64,000 bases of DNA from Desertimonas sp963772825. GTDB taxonomy: Bacteria > Actinomycetota > Acidimicrobiia > Acidimicrobiales > Ilumatobacteraceae. Below, in pieces: positions 8,917-18,172 of this stretch. Made by a program: the position numbers and the translations under genes. Each line of letters begins with the position of its first letter. Within the stretch, counting starts at the first letter, position 1. The stretch is from contig CAVYYX010000018.1 in assembly GCA_963772825.1 (NCBI GenBank), positions 1 through 64,000 on the forward strand. The letters run 5' to 3'. Under the pieces are notes generated by a model. The model saw only the letters and a list, made by a program, of their open reading frames with translations. It did not search any database and had not been told where the DNA came from.

Positions 8917-9871
8917 TCCGCACCCGTGCGTCGAGGAGCGCATACCCGACGTCGACGACGATGTTGGCGACGACGACGAACGCCGAGGCGAAGAGCACCG
9001 TGCCGATGATGACCGGCTGGTCGCCGCGGACCACCGACTCGACAGCGAGCCGACCGATGCCCTGCAGCCCGAAGATCTGCTCAGTGACCACGAGGCCGCC
9101 CATCAGAAAGGCGACGTCGAGGCCGAACTGCGTGAACAGCGGGGTGACCGCACTGCGCAGTCCGTGCTTGTAGGCGACGCGTCGCTCCGACAACCCCTTG
9201 GCGCGGGCCGTGCGGATGTAGTCCTCGCCGAAGACCTCGAGCATCTGCCCGCGGGTGAGCCGGGCGTACGTCGCCGCCGTGGCGAAGGCGACGGTGAACC
9301 ACGGCAGGATCAGATGGCGGGCCCACTCCCACGGGTTCTCGGTGAGCGGCACGTAGCCCCCCGCCGGGAACCACTCGATGCCCAGCAGGGTCAGGCGGAA
9401 GAACAAGAAGTAGAGCAGCAAGAGTCCGACGACGAACGTCGGGAAGCTGAGGCCGGCGAGTACGAACGTCGTCCCCATTCGGTCGCGCCAGCTGCCCGGA
9501 TGGCGCGCCGACGTCACCCCCAAGGGGATGCCGGTGATCGTCCACAGCACCGCCGCCCCGATGGCGACCGAGGCGGTCACCGGCAGACGATCGAGGATTG
9601 TGTCGAGCACCGGCCGCTGGCTGTAGTACGAGTAGCCGAGATCGCCATGCAGCAGATCACCGAGGAACCGGCCGAAGCGGTCGAGGAGCGGCTGGTCGAG
9701 CCCGAGGCGCCGCTGGATCTGCTCGACGACGTCCGACGTGGCCTGCGGCCCGGCGAGCTCGCGGGCGGGATCGTTGGGCGCGACGTAGAAGAGGACGAAC
9801 ATCACGACGCTGATGGCGAACATCGTCAGCAATCCCGACAGCGCACGGCGGAAGATGAAGCGCAGGATCAC
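8909..9871 (-). CDS. ABC transporter permease, DppB type (second peptide importer)
   Basis: This is a 320-residue inner-membrane permease. It starts MILRFIFRRALSGLLTMFAI (GTG start) and contains LFYVAPNDPARELAG, DLLHGDLGYSYYSQRPV, the EAA loop RTARAKGLSERRVAYKHGLR, and the C-terminus VVVDVGYALLDARVRIS. GTG 9871 is chosen because it overlaps the TGA of the preceding DppC-like gene (GTGA), which suggests translational coupling. It is the last gene of the three-gene minus-strand operon 12863-8909. Confidence 0.9.
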   Translation of the reverse strand: MILRFIFRRALSGLLTMFAISVVMFVLFYVAPNDPARELAGPQATSDVVEQIQRRLGLDQPLLDRFGRFLGDLLHGDLGYSYYSQRPVLDTILDRLPVTASVAIGAAVLWTITGIPLGVTSARHPGSWRDRMGTTFVLAGLSFPTFVVGLLLLYFLFFRLTLLGIEWFPAGGYVPLTENPWEWARHLILPWFTVAFATAATYARLTRGQMLEVFGEDYIRTARAKGLSERRVAYKHGLRSAVTPLFTQFGLDVAFLMGGLVVTEQIFGLQGIGRLAVESVVRGDQPVIIGTVLFASAFVVVANIVVDVGYALLDARVRIS

Positions 9872-10824
9872 GACAGATCCTTGACGGCAGTGTCGACGCG
9901 GCGTGCGTCGAACGCATCCCGCAGCGAGTCGCCGAGGACGTTGAGGGCGAGGGTCAGGGCGAGCACCGCACAGGCCGGCACGACCACCATCCACCAGGCG
10001 ACGCGGTAGAGCTGTGCCCCCTCGGCGAGCATCGACCCCCAGGTCGCCGTCGGCGGGACGACCCCCAGGCCGAGGAACGACAGCGTCGCCTCGAAGACGA
10101 TCGCCGAGGGCACGAGCAGGGTTCCGTAGACGACGAGGGGAACGACGAGATTGGGCAGCACGTCGACGGCCATGATGCGCATCCGGCTCGCCCCTAACGA
10201 GCGGGCCGCCTCGACGAACTCACGTTCGCGCAACGAGATCACCTGGCCGCGCACGACTCTGGCGATCGGACACCACGAGAACAACACGATCACGACGATC
10301 GTCACGCCGAGCCCTGGGCCGACCAGCGAAACCAGGGAGATGGCGAACAGCAGGAACGGCAGGCTCAGCGTGGTGTCGATGAGCCACGAGAGGATGCGGT
10401 CCACCCAACCGCCGAGGAAGCCGGCGGCGAGTCCGATCGCCGCACCGACTCCGACGGCGACGACCGTCGACACGGCGCCGACGATGATCGAGACGCGCGC
10501 CCCGTAGGCGAGGCGCACGAGGAGGTCCCGACCGACCTGGTCGGTGCCCAGCCAGAACTCGGCACGAGGACCGACGGGGAGGCCGAACTCGGTGAGCCCC
10601 GTGTCGCGATACTGCTCGTTGACCGGGTGACCCGTCCAGCGGGCGATCAGCGGTGCGGCGAGGGCGAGCAGGACCATCAAGCCGATGACGATCGCCGACA
10701 CAACGGCCCCGCGATCGCGGCGCAGCCGGGCCATTGCCAACTGCGTCGGCGTCCTGGCGATGACCCGTTCACTGGCGATCTCCGGATCTGCGGCGTCGTG
10801 GAGCGGCGCCTCGAGCGGGATCAC
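9868..10824 (-). CDS. ABC transporter permease, DppC type (second peptide importer)
   Basis: This 318-residue permease begins MIPLEAPLHDAADPEIASER from a GTG at 10824 that overlaps the stop of the fused ATPase gene (GTGA). A cytoplasmic N-terminus is followed by the first membrane segment VVSAIVIGLMVLLALAAPLI, then FWLGTDQVGRDLLVRLAYGA, further membrane segments, the EAA loop EAARSLGASRMRIMAVDVLP, and the C-terminal LNVLGDSLRDAFDARRVD. Together with the DppB-like partner it would form the transmembrane pore. Confidence 0.9.
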   Translation of the reverse strand: MIPLEAPLHDAADPEIASERVIARTPTQLAMARLRRDRGAVVSAIVIGLMVLLALAAPLIARWTGHPVNEQYRDTGLTEFGLPVGPRAEFWLGTDQVGRDLLVRLAYGARVSIIVGAVSTVVAVGVGAAIGLAAGFLGGWVDRILSWLIDTTLSLPFLLFAISLVSLVGPGLGVTIVVIVLFSWCPIARVVRGQVISLREREFVEAARSLGASRMRIMAVDVLPNLVVPLVVYGTLLVPSAIVFEATLSFLGLGVVPPTATWGSMLAEGAQLYRVAWWMVVVPACAVLALTLALNVLGDSLRDAFDARRVDTAVKDLS

Positions 10825-12863
10825 CGGCGCAGCTCCACCGGGGCTCCGAGGGGATGGAGGCACGCGGTCCGATGGTCGTCGGAGTCGCCGGCGCGGGCCA
10901 CCAGCGCAGGATCCTCGTCGATGCAGTCGGCCTGGGCGAAGCGGCATCGGGTGTGGAACCGACAACCACTGGGTGGGGCGATCGGCGACGGCACGTCGCC
11001 GGCGACGAGCTCCACACGGCGGCGCTCGTCCGGGTCGGCCAACGGAACGGCGTCGAGCAGCGCCCGCGTGTAGGGGTGGCGTGGCGCGGTGAACAGCTCG
11101 TCGGTCGTGGCGGTCTCGACGATCCGGCCGAGGTACATCACCGCTACGCGGTCGGCGATGTGCTCGATGACCCCGAGGTCGTGGGACACGACGAGGTACG
11201 TGAGGTCGAGCTCGTCCTGGAGGCGCTCGAGCAGGTTGATGATCTGCGCCTGCACGGAGACGTCGAGCGCCGACACCGGCTCGTCACAGACGATCAGCCG
11301 AGGCGAGAGGGCGAGGGCGCGCGCCACCCCGATGCGCTGGCGCTGCCCGCCCGAGAACGCAGCTGGAAAGCGGTTGTGGTGCTCGGGGTTGAGCCCGACG
11401 AGCTCCATCAGCTCCTCGACGCGGGCACCGATCGCCGCCTTCGGCGTTCCGTGGATGACCAACGGGTCGGCGATGATCGACCCCACACGCCGTCGCGGGT
11501 TGAGCGCCCCGTACGGGTCCTGGAACACAACTTGCACGTCGCGACGCAGGGCCCGCATCTCCTGACGGCCGAGGCGCGCCAGGTCGGCTCCGGCGAACTC
11601 GACCGCGCCAGCCGTCGGTGGCAGCAGCCCGGCAACGAGGCGAGCGAGGGTCGATTTCCCCGATCCCGACTCGCCGACGAGTCCGAGCGTCTCGCCCGCG
11701 CGGATCGCCAGATCGACGCCGTCGACGGCGCGGACCACCGGCGCCCTGCCGAAGACCCCCTTGCGTCGCCCGAGGAAGTGCTTGACGAGTCCGTCGGCGC
11801 GCAGCAGCAATCCATCGCTGAGTTCGGGGGCCTGCGCTCCCGCGGCGATCGGCGCACGCTCGGCGATCGAACCGAGACGGCCCGGGGCAGCGTCGACGGG
11901 CAGCACGCACTCCGAGCGGTGGCTGCCGCTCACCTGACGCACGGGTGGCAGCTCCTGACGACACCGCTCCTCGGCGTGCGGGCAGCGCGGCGCAAAGGCG
12001 CAGCCAGGAGGCAGTCGGAGCATGCTCGGCGGCTGCCCGGCGATCGGCACGAGAGAGGCTCCTCGGGTCGTCGCTCCGGGAATGCAGCTGAGCAGGCCAC
12101 GCGTGTAGGGGTGGTGCGGTCGGGCGAACAGCTCGGCCGTCGTCGCTTCCTCGACGACACGACCGGCGTACATCGTCAGCACGCGATCGGCGACCTGGGC
12201 GACCACGCCGAGATCGTGGGTCACCAGGACGATCGCCGTGCCGTGCTCGAGCTGGAGGCGAGCGAGGAGGTCGAGCAACTGAGCCTGCACGGTGACGTCG
12301 AGAGCGGTCGTCGGTTCGTCGGCGATCAGCAGCTCCGGGCGCAGCGCCAGCGCCATCGCCAGCATGACTCGCTGGCGCATGCCGCCGGAGAACTGGTGTG
12401 GGTAGTCGTCGACCCGCCTGGCCGGATCGGGGATCCCGACTTCCTCGAGCAGGTCGACAGCGCGGCGCCTGACGTGCTGGCGACCGGCTTTCTCGTGGGC
12501 GTGGATCGCCTCGCCGATCTGCCAGCCGACGGTGTACTGCGGGTGCAGGCTCGACAGCGGGTCCTGGAAGACCATGGCGATGCGCGCCCCGCGGATCTTC
12601 CGCATCGCCTGCGCGGACAGCGAGAGCAGATCGCGGTCGTCGAATCGCGCCACGCCGCGCACCCGCGCTCCGCGCACGAGTTGGAGGATGGCTTGGGTGG
12701 AGACCGACTTCCCCGAGCCGGACTCGCCGACGATGCCGACGGTCTCGCCGGCGGAGACGTCGAAGGAGACGCCGCGGACGGCATGAACGTCACCGTCCTC
12801 GGTCGGAAAGGTCACCGACAGGTCGTTGACCGAGAGCAGTGCGCCGGACGTCATCGAACTCAC
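10821..12863 (-). CDS. Fused peptide ABC transporter ATP-binding protein (DppD-DppF in one chain)
   Basis: One 680-residue chain carries two complete ABC ATPase domains. The first (residues about 1-330) has GESGSGKS, FQDPLSSLHPQ, FSGGMRQR, LLIADEPTTALD, LVTHDLG and the cysteine motif GCAFAPRCP. The second (about 345-680) has GESGSGKS, FQDPYGALNPR, FSGGQRQR, LIVCDEPVSALD, VVSHDLG and GCRFHTRCR. The order matches DppD then DppF, with a roughly 25-residue alanine- and proline-containing linker. It is the first gene of the minus-strand operon, with an 18-bp operator (12875-12892) only 11 bases before the start. No binding-protein gene accompanies this importer. Confidence 0.93.
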   Translation of the reverse strand: MSSMTSGALLSVNDLSVTFPTEDGDVHAVRGVSFDVSAGETVGIVGESGSGKSVSTQAILQLVRGARVRGVARFDDRDLLSLSAQAMRKIRGARIAMVFQDPLSSLHPQYTVGWQIGEAIHAHEKAGRQHVRRRAVDLLEEVGIPDPARRVDDYPHQFSGGMRQRVMLAMALALRPELLIADEPTTALDVTVQAQLLDLLARLQLEHGTAIVLVTHDLGVVAQVADRVLTMYAGRVVEEATTAELFARPHHPYTRGLLSCIPGATTRGASLVPIAGQPPSMLRLPPGCAFAPRCPHAEERCRQELPPVRQVSGSHRSECVLPVDAAPGRLGSIAERAPIAAGAQAPELSDGLLLRADGLVKHFLGRRKGVFGRAPVVRAVDGVDLAIRAGETLGLVGESGSGKSTLARLVAGLLPPTAGAVEFAGADLARLGRQEMRALRRDVQVVFQDPYGALNPRRRVGSIIADPLVIHGTPKAAIGARVEELMELVGLNPEHHNRFPAAFSGGQRQRIGVARALALSPRLIVCDEPVSALDVSVQAQIINLLERLQDELDLTYLVVSHDLGVIEHIADRVAVMYLGRIVETATTDELFTAPRHPYTRALLDAVPLADPDERRRVELVAGDVPSPIAPPSGCRFHTRCRFAQADCIDEDPALVARAGDSDDHRTACLHPLGAPVELRR

Positions 12864-12874
12864 CTCCCCCGTGA

Positions 12875-12892
12875 CGAACTAACGATTGTTCT
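12875..12892. promoter_or_regulatory. 18-bp operator-like inverted repeat, divergent promoter region
   Basis: Read on the minus strand the site is AGAACAATCGTTAGTTCG, which matches the site at 33508 at 15 of 18 positions. It lies 11 bases before the fused ATPase start and about 40 bases before the divergent RidA gene. That placement suits a repressor of both units. Confidence 0.6.
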
Positions 12893-12898
12893 TGGTGG

Positions 12899-12912
12899 GT
12901 CACTGTAGTGAC
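12899..12912. promoter_or_regulatory. Short palindrome GTCACT-GT-AGTGAC
   Basis: A six-base perfect inverted repeat with a two-base spacer lies beside the 18-bp operator, 20 bases before the RidA gene. Its half-site AGTGAC recurs in the longer palindrome at 50416-50438 next to the HxlR gene, but with different spacing. The protein bound is unknown. Confidence 0.4.
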
Positions 12913-12931
12913 GAGGCCCTAACGTGCCGCC

Positions 12932-13333
12932 ATGTGCTCGGCCAGACCGGACCGGTTCTTCGATGGCGGCGGTCACGAGAAGGTCGCCGGCTACGCCAGG
13001 GCGGCGCGGCGCGGCGCCTCGATCGTGGTCAGCGGCACGACCGCCAACGACGGCAGCGGTGGTGCACAGCACCTAGGCGATACGGAAGCGCAGACAACGA
13101 CCGCCCTCCGCCACGCGCTGGCGGCGGTCGAACAGCTCGGTGGACGGGCTACGGACGTCGTCCGCACCCGCATCTTCCTCGCCCCCGGTGCCGATTGGAC
13201 CGCCGCGTCGGCGGCCCACGCCACGGTGTTCGGCGACATCTGTCCGGCGAACACGATGCTGTTCGTGCATGCCCTCATCGGCGATGGTTTCCTCGTCGAG
13301 GTCGAGGTCGACGCCATCGTCACCGACTCATGA
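12932..13333 (+). CDS. RidA family protein (YjgF/YER057c/UK114)
   Basis: This 133-residue protein belongs to the RidA/YjgF superfamily of small trimeric proteins, which hydrolyse reactive enamine/imine intermediates or act in pyrimidine and aromatic amine breakdown. The family core is clear: GASIVVSGTTAND, TTTALRHALAAVEQLGGRAT, VVRTRIFLAPGADW and a C-terminal VEVEVDAIVTDS. The typical arginine in VVRTRIFL is present; the end differs from the usual VEIEA form. It starts the plus-strand catabolic run and overlaps the next LLM gene by four bases (ATGA), so the two are probably co-translated. Confidence 0.88.
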   Translation: MCSARPDRFFDGGGHEKVAGYARAARRGASIVVSGTTANDGSGGAQHLGDTEAQTTTALRHALAAVEQLGGRATDVVRTRIFLAPGADWTAASAAHATVFGDICPANTMLFVHALIGDGFLVEVEVDAIVTDS

Positions 13334-14328
13334 GTCGTCGCCCTGTCACCAGCCTGCGCCTGAACAACGACGTTCCGGTCGACGAGTTCATCGAGCTCGC
13401 CCGCCTCGCCGAGTCGCTCGAGTTCGATCAGATCTGGGTGTCGAACGACCTCTTCTTCCGTTCGGCGCCAGTGCTCCTCGCCGCCGCCGCGACGATGACA
13501 CGTGAGATTCGCCTCGGGACGTGCATCCTCAACCCGTACTCGATGCACCCAGCGGAGATCGCCATGACGGCCACAACGCTGCAGGAGCTGAGCGGTGGCC
13601 GCTTCCTCCTCGGGCTGGCGGCCGGCGCCGACGACTTCCTCGGCTGGGCGGGCATCGCTCGCGACTCACCGCTGACCCGCACGCGCGAGGCGATCGTCGC
13701 CATTCGGGCGTTGTGCTCGGGCCTCTCCCCCGTCGACGTCCCCGGCGGCGGCGACAACTGGCGACCGGACGCGCGCCTGCGCATCCCTGTTGCCCCGATG
13801 CCGATCTACCTCGGGGCGATGTCGCCACGCATGCTCGCATTGATCGGCGAGCTGGCCGACGGGGGCCTGCCGTTGCTCTATCCGCCCGAGTCGTTCACCG
13901 AATCGGTGCGCCACATCGCCGCCGGTGCCGCCCGCGCCGGCCGACAGCTCGACGACGTCGACGTCGCCGCCTGCATCTGGGTCTCCGTGGCCGAGGACGC
14001 CGAGCAGGCCCGCCAGCCGATGGCCGAGAAGCTCGCCTACTACGGCGCCTCGTTCCCGCCCGACGTGCTCGCTCGCGTCGGTGTCGACCCGACGCTGCTC
14101 ACCGATCTGCGCGAGGTCGACCCAGCCGAAGCGGCGGCGCAACTCCCGCCGGAGATGTTGACCTTGGGGGTGAGCGGCACGCCCGAAGAGGTGATCGAGC
14201 GATGCGGCTGGCTCATCGACGCCGGGGCTCGCCACGTGTCGTTCGGACCTCCGCTGGGACCCGATCGTCGGGCGGCAGTGCGCCAGCTCGGTGAGGACGT
14301 GGTCCCTCACCTGCCGAACGTGCGCTAG
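13330..14328 (+). CDS. LLM-class flavin-dependent oxidoreductase
   Basis: This 332-residue luciferase-like TIM-barrel oxidoreductase resembles F420-dependent methylenetetrahydromethanopterin reductase-like members. It shows FDQIWVSNDLFFRSAPVLLA, IRLGTCILNPYSMHPAEIAM, LSGGRFLLGLAAGADDF, PIYLGAMSPRMLALIGELAD and a late TLGVSGTPEEVIERCGWLID. The ATG overlaps the RidA stop. The carboxylase alpha gene follows after 24 bases. Substrate and cofactor cannot be read from sequence alone. Confidence 0.87.
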   Translation: MSRRPVTSLRLNNDVPVDEFIELARLAESLEFDQIWVSNDLFFRSAPVLLAAAATMTREIRLGTCILNPYSMHPAEIAMTATTLQELSGGRFLLGLAAGADDFLGWAGIARDSPLTRTREAIVAIRALCSGLSPVDVPGGGDNWRPDARLRIPVAPMPIYLGAMSPRMLALIGELADGGLPLLYPPESFTESVRHIAAGAARAGRQLDDVDVAACIWVSVAEDAEQARQPMAEKLAYYGASFPPDVLARVGVDPTLLTDLREVDPAEAAAQLPPEMLTLGVSGTPEEVIERCGWLIDAGARHVSFGPPLGPDRRAAVRQLGEDVVPHLPNVR

Positions 14329-14352
14329 TTTGCCAACGGTGAAGAAGGACTG

Positions 14353-16080
14353 ATGATCGCCCGCGTCCTCGTCGCCAATCGCGGCGAGATCGCCGTGCGG
14401 GTGATCCGGGCGTGCCACCGCCTCGGCATCGACGCCATCGTCGTCCACAGCGAGCCCGATGCCGGCTCGATGGCGGTGGACATGGCCGATGGCGCCGTCG
14501 CCCTGCCCGGAGCGGCTGCCGCCGACACCTACCTGGACATCGATCGCGTCGTCGGTGCCGCCGTCGAAACAGGGTGCGACGCCGTGCACCCCGGCTATGG
14601 GTTCCTCGCCGAACGGGCCACGTTCGCCGCCGCCGTCGGCGCCGCGTCGCTGACATTCATCGGACCATCGGCCGACGTGATCGCGACGATGGGCGACAAG
14701 CTGGCGGCGCGACAGATCGCTGCGGACGCGGGTGTCGCACCGGTTCCTGGAGCGATGTTCGGTGTCGACCAGCCAGACCGCGTCCGACAATTCGGCGACG
14801 AGCTCGGCTGGCCGCTCGCCGTGAAGGCAGTCCACGGTGGAGGCGGTCGAGGTATGCGGGTGGTCAATGGTCCCGACGAGGTCGCCGACGCGCTGGCCGC
14901 GGCACAGCGCGAAGCGCAGGCGTCGTTCGGCCGGCCCGAGCTGTACGTCGAGCGCTTCCTCCGCCGTCCGCGTCACGTCGAGGTGCAGATCATCGCCGAC
15001 CACCACGGCGGACTCGTCGTCGTCGGCGACCGCGACTGCTCGATCCAACGTCGCTACCAGAAGGTGATCGAGGAGGCGCCCGCCCCACAGCTCCCCGATG
15101 CCGTCCGCTCGGGACTCGCCGCAGCGGCGGAGCGCCTCGCTCGAGCCGTCGGCTACACCAACGCCGGCACGCTCGAGTTCCTGGTCGAGGACGACGCGTT
15201 CTACTTCCTCGAGATGAACACCCGTATCCAGGTCGAGCACCCGGTGACCGAGCTGGTCAGCGGCATCGACCTCGTCGCCGAGCAGATCCTCGTCGCCGGT
15301 GGTGAACGGCTGTCGTTCGGGCCGGCCGAGGTCGAGCCGCGTGGGGCGGCGATCGAGGTGCGCCTCAACGCCGAAGACACCACCGACGGGCGCTTCGTGC
15401 CCGCGCCGGGGACGCTGCGCCGCTTCGAGCTGCCCGACGGTGACCATGTGCGCGTCGACACCGGGTACCGCGAGGGCGACTCGATTCCGGCCGAGTACGA
15501 CAACCTCATCGCCAAGGTCGTGGTGTGGGGTGCCGACCGGGAAGCGGCGCGACAACGAGCCCTCGAGGCGTTGCGCGGTCTCGTCGTCGACGGCGTGCCG
15601 ACGACGGCTGCGGTTGCTGCTGCCGTGTTGGCGCACGACGACTTTCGCACGGTCAACCACTCGACGAGCTGGCTTGCCGACCACGTAACGACGCTGGAGG
15701 TCACGGGCGACGACGTGCGGGTGCTCGGTCGCTGGTACCGCATTCCACGCTTCGACGACACGGCGAGTGGAATGGCGGCGGAACCGCAGGGCACGAACGG
15801 GGCACGCGGTGGCGGTCCGCCGCGGACACGATCGGCGGCGACCAGCGACCGCCGCGCCGGGGACGGGCGGGTGACCGCGCCGATGCAGGGGACGGTCACG
15901 ACGGTCGACGTGGTGGTCGGCGATGCCGTTACCACCGACACCAGAGTGATCGCCCTCGAGGCGATGAAGATGGAGAACGCCCTGACCGCCGGCATCGACG
16001 GGGTGGTGGCGGCCGTGCACGTCGAGGTGGGTGCCAACGTCGCCCCGGGGACGCTGCTCGTCGAGGTCCGCCGTGACTGA
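14353..16080 (+). CDS. Biotin-dependent acyl-CoA carboxylase alpha subunit (biotin carboxylase plus biotin carrier)
   Basis: This 575-residue protein carboxylates its own biotin with ATP and bicarbonate and passes the carboxyl group to an acyl-CoA through a beta subunit. Biotin carboxylase domain: MIARVLVANRGEIAVRVIRA, the ATP-grasp glycine loop KAVHGGGGRGMRVV, and YFLEMNTRIQVEHPVTE, up to about residue 445. A short alanine/glycine/arginine-rich linker follows, then the carrier domain with EAMKMENA, where K539 is the biotin attachment lysine. A natural partner is the beta subunit at 22022, although the two genes are 6 kb apart. Methylcrotonyl-, propionyl- or another acyl-CoA could be the substrate. 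Confidence 0.93.
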   Translation: MIARVLVANRGEIAVRVIRACHRLGIDAIVVHSEPDAGSMAVDMADGAVALPGAAAADTYLDIDRVVGAAVETGCDAVHPGYGFLAERATFAAAVGAASLTFIGPSADVIATMGDKLAARQIAADAGVAPVPGAMFGVDQPDRVRQFGDELGWPLAVKAVHGGGGRGMRVVNGPDEVADALAAAQREAQASFGRPELYVERFLRRPRHVEVQIIADHHGGLVVVGDRDCSIQRRYQKVIEEAPAPQLPDAVRSGLAAAAERLARAVGYTNAGTLEFLVEDDAFYFLEMNTRIQVEHPVTELVSGIDLVAEQILVAGGERLSFGPAEVEPRGAAIEVRLNAEDTTDGRFVPAPGTLRRFELPDGDHVRVDTGYREGDSIPAEYDNLIAKVVVWGADREAARQRALEALRGLVVDGVPTTAAVAAAVLAHDDFRTVNHSTSWLADHVTTLEVTGDDVRVLGRWYRIPRFDDTASGMAAEPQGTNGARGGGPPRTRSAATSDRRAGDGRVTAPMQGTVTTVDVVVGDAVTTDTRVIALEAMKMENALTAGIDGVVAAVHVEVGANVAPGTLLVEVRRD

Positions 16081-16907
16081 ACCAGCCGTGCGCATCGACC
16101 GCCACGACGGCATCGGCGAGATCGTCCTCGCCCGCCCCGATCGCCGCAACGCCCTCGACTATGCCGCCGTGCTGGAGCTCGTCGCCGCCCTGGCTGAGGT
16201 GGAGAGCGATGACGCCGTCGGCGCCGTGCTCGTCCACGGCGAGGGCAAGTCGTTCTGCGCGGGAGGCGATCTCGCCGAGTTCCAGCGCGGGCTGTCGACG
16301 TCGGCATACGATTTCCATCGCAGCGGGACAGGTTGGTCCGACCTGATGACGGCGATTCCGCGCATGCGCACGCCGGTCGTCGTCGCACCCCACGGTCACG
16401 CCCTGGCCGGCGGATGCGGCATCGTCGCTGCCGCCGATGTGGCGATCGCTGCCGAGGGCACCGTGTTCGGGACCTCGGAGATCAGCATCGGGTTGTTCCC
16501 GATCATCGTCTACCCGACGCTCGCCAAGGCGATCGGGTCTCGGGCGGCGCGCGAGATGGCGCTCACCGGTCGGCGCGTCGCCGGCCGATGAGGCCGGACG
16601 ACTCGGACTCGTCCACCGAATCGTTCCCGCCGCCGACCACCTCGACGTGGCGCGGGCGGTCGCCGCCGAGCTCGCGTCCTTCGGAGCCCACGCCCTCGCC
16701 CTCGGAAAGTGGTTCATGAACGCCGTCGACGGGCTCCCGCTGGAACAGGCGACGGCGTTCGCCCAGTCGGTCCGCGGATCGTTCATGACGACGCCGGACT
16801 TCGCAGAGGGCCTGGCGGCGTTCGCCGAGAAGCGCCCCCCACGTTTCCGGGGTGGTGGGCGGCGAGCGGAGCCCGAGGCGATTGACGAGGACTCCGGGCA
16901 ACCCTAA
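16073..16907 (+). CDS. Enoyl-CoA hydratase/isomerase family protein (frameshift near 16588)
   Basis: This crotonase-fold enzyme hydrates an enoyl-CoA or 3-methylglutaconyl-CoA-like substrate. It starts at GTG 16073, overlapping the carboxylase gene by 8 bases. Family features are IVLARPDRRNALDYAAVLEL, GEGKSFCAGGDLAEFQRG, the oxyanion-hole stretch HGHALAGGCGIVAAADVAIA and FGTSEISIGLFPIIVYPTLA. GCCGGCCGATGAG at 16580-16592 seems to carry one extra G; after it the protein continues DEAGRLGLVHRIVPAADHLD to FAEGLAAFAEKRPPRF. The final arginine/glycine-rich tail may come from a further shift. Coupling to the carboxylase suggests consecutive pathway steps. Confidence 0.85.
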
Positions 16908-16915
16908 GCTGCGCC

Positions 16916-16933
16916 GGAACAAACGCTCGTTCG
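16916..16933. promoter_or_regulatory. 18-bp operator-like inverted repeat
   Basis: GGAACAAACGCTCGTTCG differs from the site at 33508 at only two of 18 positions. It lies in the 90-base gap between the enoyl-CoA hydratase and aminotransferase genes, about 64 bases before the latter, suggesting a regulated internal promoter. Confidence 0.65.
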
Positions 16934-16997
16934 CGTCGCGGACGCGGCGGCGGCGGTCGAGCCGTGGTGCGGGCGTTCCCGGGGAGGAGTCGCGCGG

Positions 16998-18172
16998 GTG
17001 GAGCTGGGAAGTTGGGCACGCCGAGTGCCCCCGTCCGGGATCCGCGAGATCGTCAACGTCGTGTTGGCGCGGCCCGAGGCGGGGATCATCCGCCTCGAGG
17101 TCGGCGAGCCCGATCTCCCGATCGAACCGCACATCGTCGCCGCGGCACAGGAGGCCGCCGCCCTTGGCGTCGGCTACACCCAGAGCTTCGGCATCGCCGC
17201 CCTCCGCGAGGCGATCGTCGAACGCTTGCGCCGGGTTGCCGGGCTGTCCTACGCCGCCGACGAGATCGTCGTCGGTCAAGGCGGGGTGCAGGCGATGTCC
17301 GTGACATTCGCCGCCCTCCTCGACGCCGGCGACGAGGTGTTGCTGCCCGACCCGGCGTGGCCGAACTTCGCGATGACCGCGCTGCTTCGCGGTGCCGTCG
17401 CCGTGCCCTACACGCTGCCGGCGGAGAACGACTTCCTTCCCGACGTCGACGAGCTGCGCGCCAAGATCACCGATCGAACGCGGCTGATCGTGATCAACAG
17501 TCCCGGGAACCCCACAGGCGTCGTCTTCCCTGCCGAGCTGGTGGCGTCGATCGTCGAGCTCGCGGCCGAGCACGACCTGTGGGTCCTCTCCGACGAGGTG
17601 TACGACGAGCTCGTCTTCGAAGGCGCGATGGCCAACGCCGCGCAGTACGACCGCGAGCGCGTCATCGGCATCTACAGCTTCTCCAAGACCTACTCGATGA
17701 CCGGCTGGCGGGTCGGCTACGCGGCGTGTCCGCGACCGCTGGCCGAGCTGCTCGGCACGCTCCAGGAGCCGATGCTGTCGTGCATCTCCGGGGTCAGCCA
17801 GTACGCCGCCCTGGCGGCGCTGGCAGGGCCCCAGGACGGCGTCGCCCGCAAGCGAGAGATCTACCGGCGACGGCGTGACCTCGTCGGCGGCCTGCTCCGC
17901 GACGGTGGGTTCGACAGCGGTGCGCCCAGCCGGCGCGTTCTACCAGATGGTTCCCTTGGCGCCGGGAACCGACAGCCGCCGCGCCGCCCTCGACCTCGTC
18001 GAAAACGGCGTCGCCACGGCGCCGGGATCGGCGTTCGGCGAGGTTGCCGCCGATCAGCTGCGGCTGTCCCTCGCCGCATCGGAGGAGGCGCTGCGCGATG
18101 GCATCGAGCGCCTCGTCGCCTGGGCTCACTCGACGGCGGCCGGGGCGTCGCTCAGTACGCTCGGCGACGTGA
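16998..18172 (+). CDS. PLP-dependent class I/II aminotransferase (frameshift near 17925)
   Basis: This aspartate/aromatic-aminotransferase-fold enzyme transfers an amino group to a 2-oxo acid using pyridoxal phosphate. It starts GTG (MELGSWARRVPPSGIREIVN) and shows LEVGEPDLPI, LPDPAWPNF, INSPGNPTG, LSDEVYDELVFEG and the PLP-lysine motif SFSKTYSMTGWRVGY. The frame changes near 17925, after which AGAFYQMVPL, GSAFGEVAADQLRLSLA and ERLVAWAH complete the C-terminus. In the second frame no stop separates it from the following ATPase; in the alternative frame TGA at 18170-18172 overlaps the ATPase GTG, which is the end adopted here. It could act on the amino acid imported by the neighbouring transporter. 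Confidence 0.85.

Noticed and set aside
13666..16149. An 827-codon minus-strand open frame
   Set aside because: It is antisense to the LLM and carboxylase alpha genes, whose motifs are complete; the antisense protein shows only compositional bias.
16970..16990. Possible eighth R1 fragment (GGGCGTTCCCGGGGAGGAG)
   Set aside because: Only seven bases agree with the core and the GGCCACGCAGG part is missing, so chance similarity is more likely.
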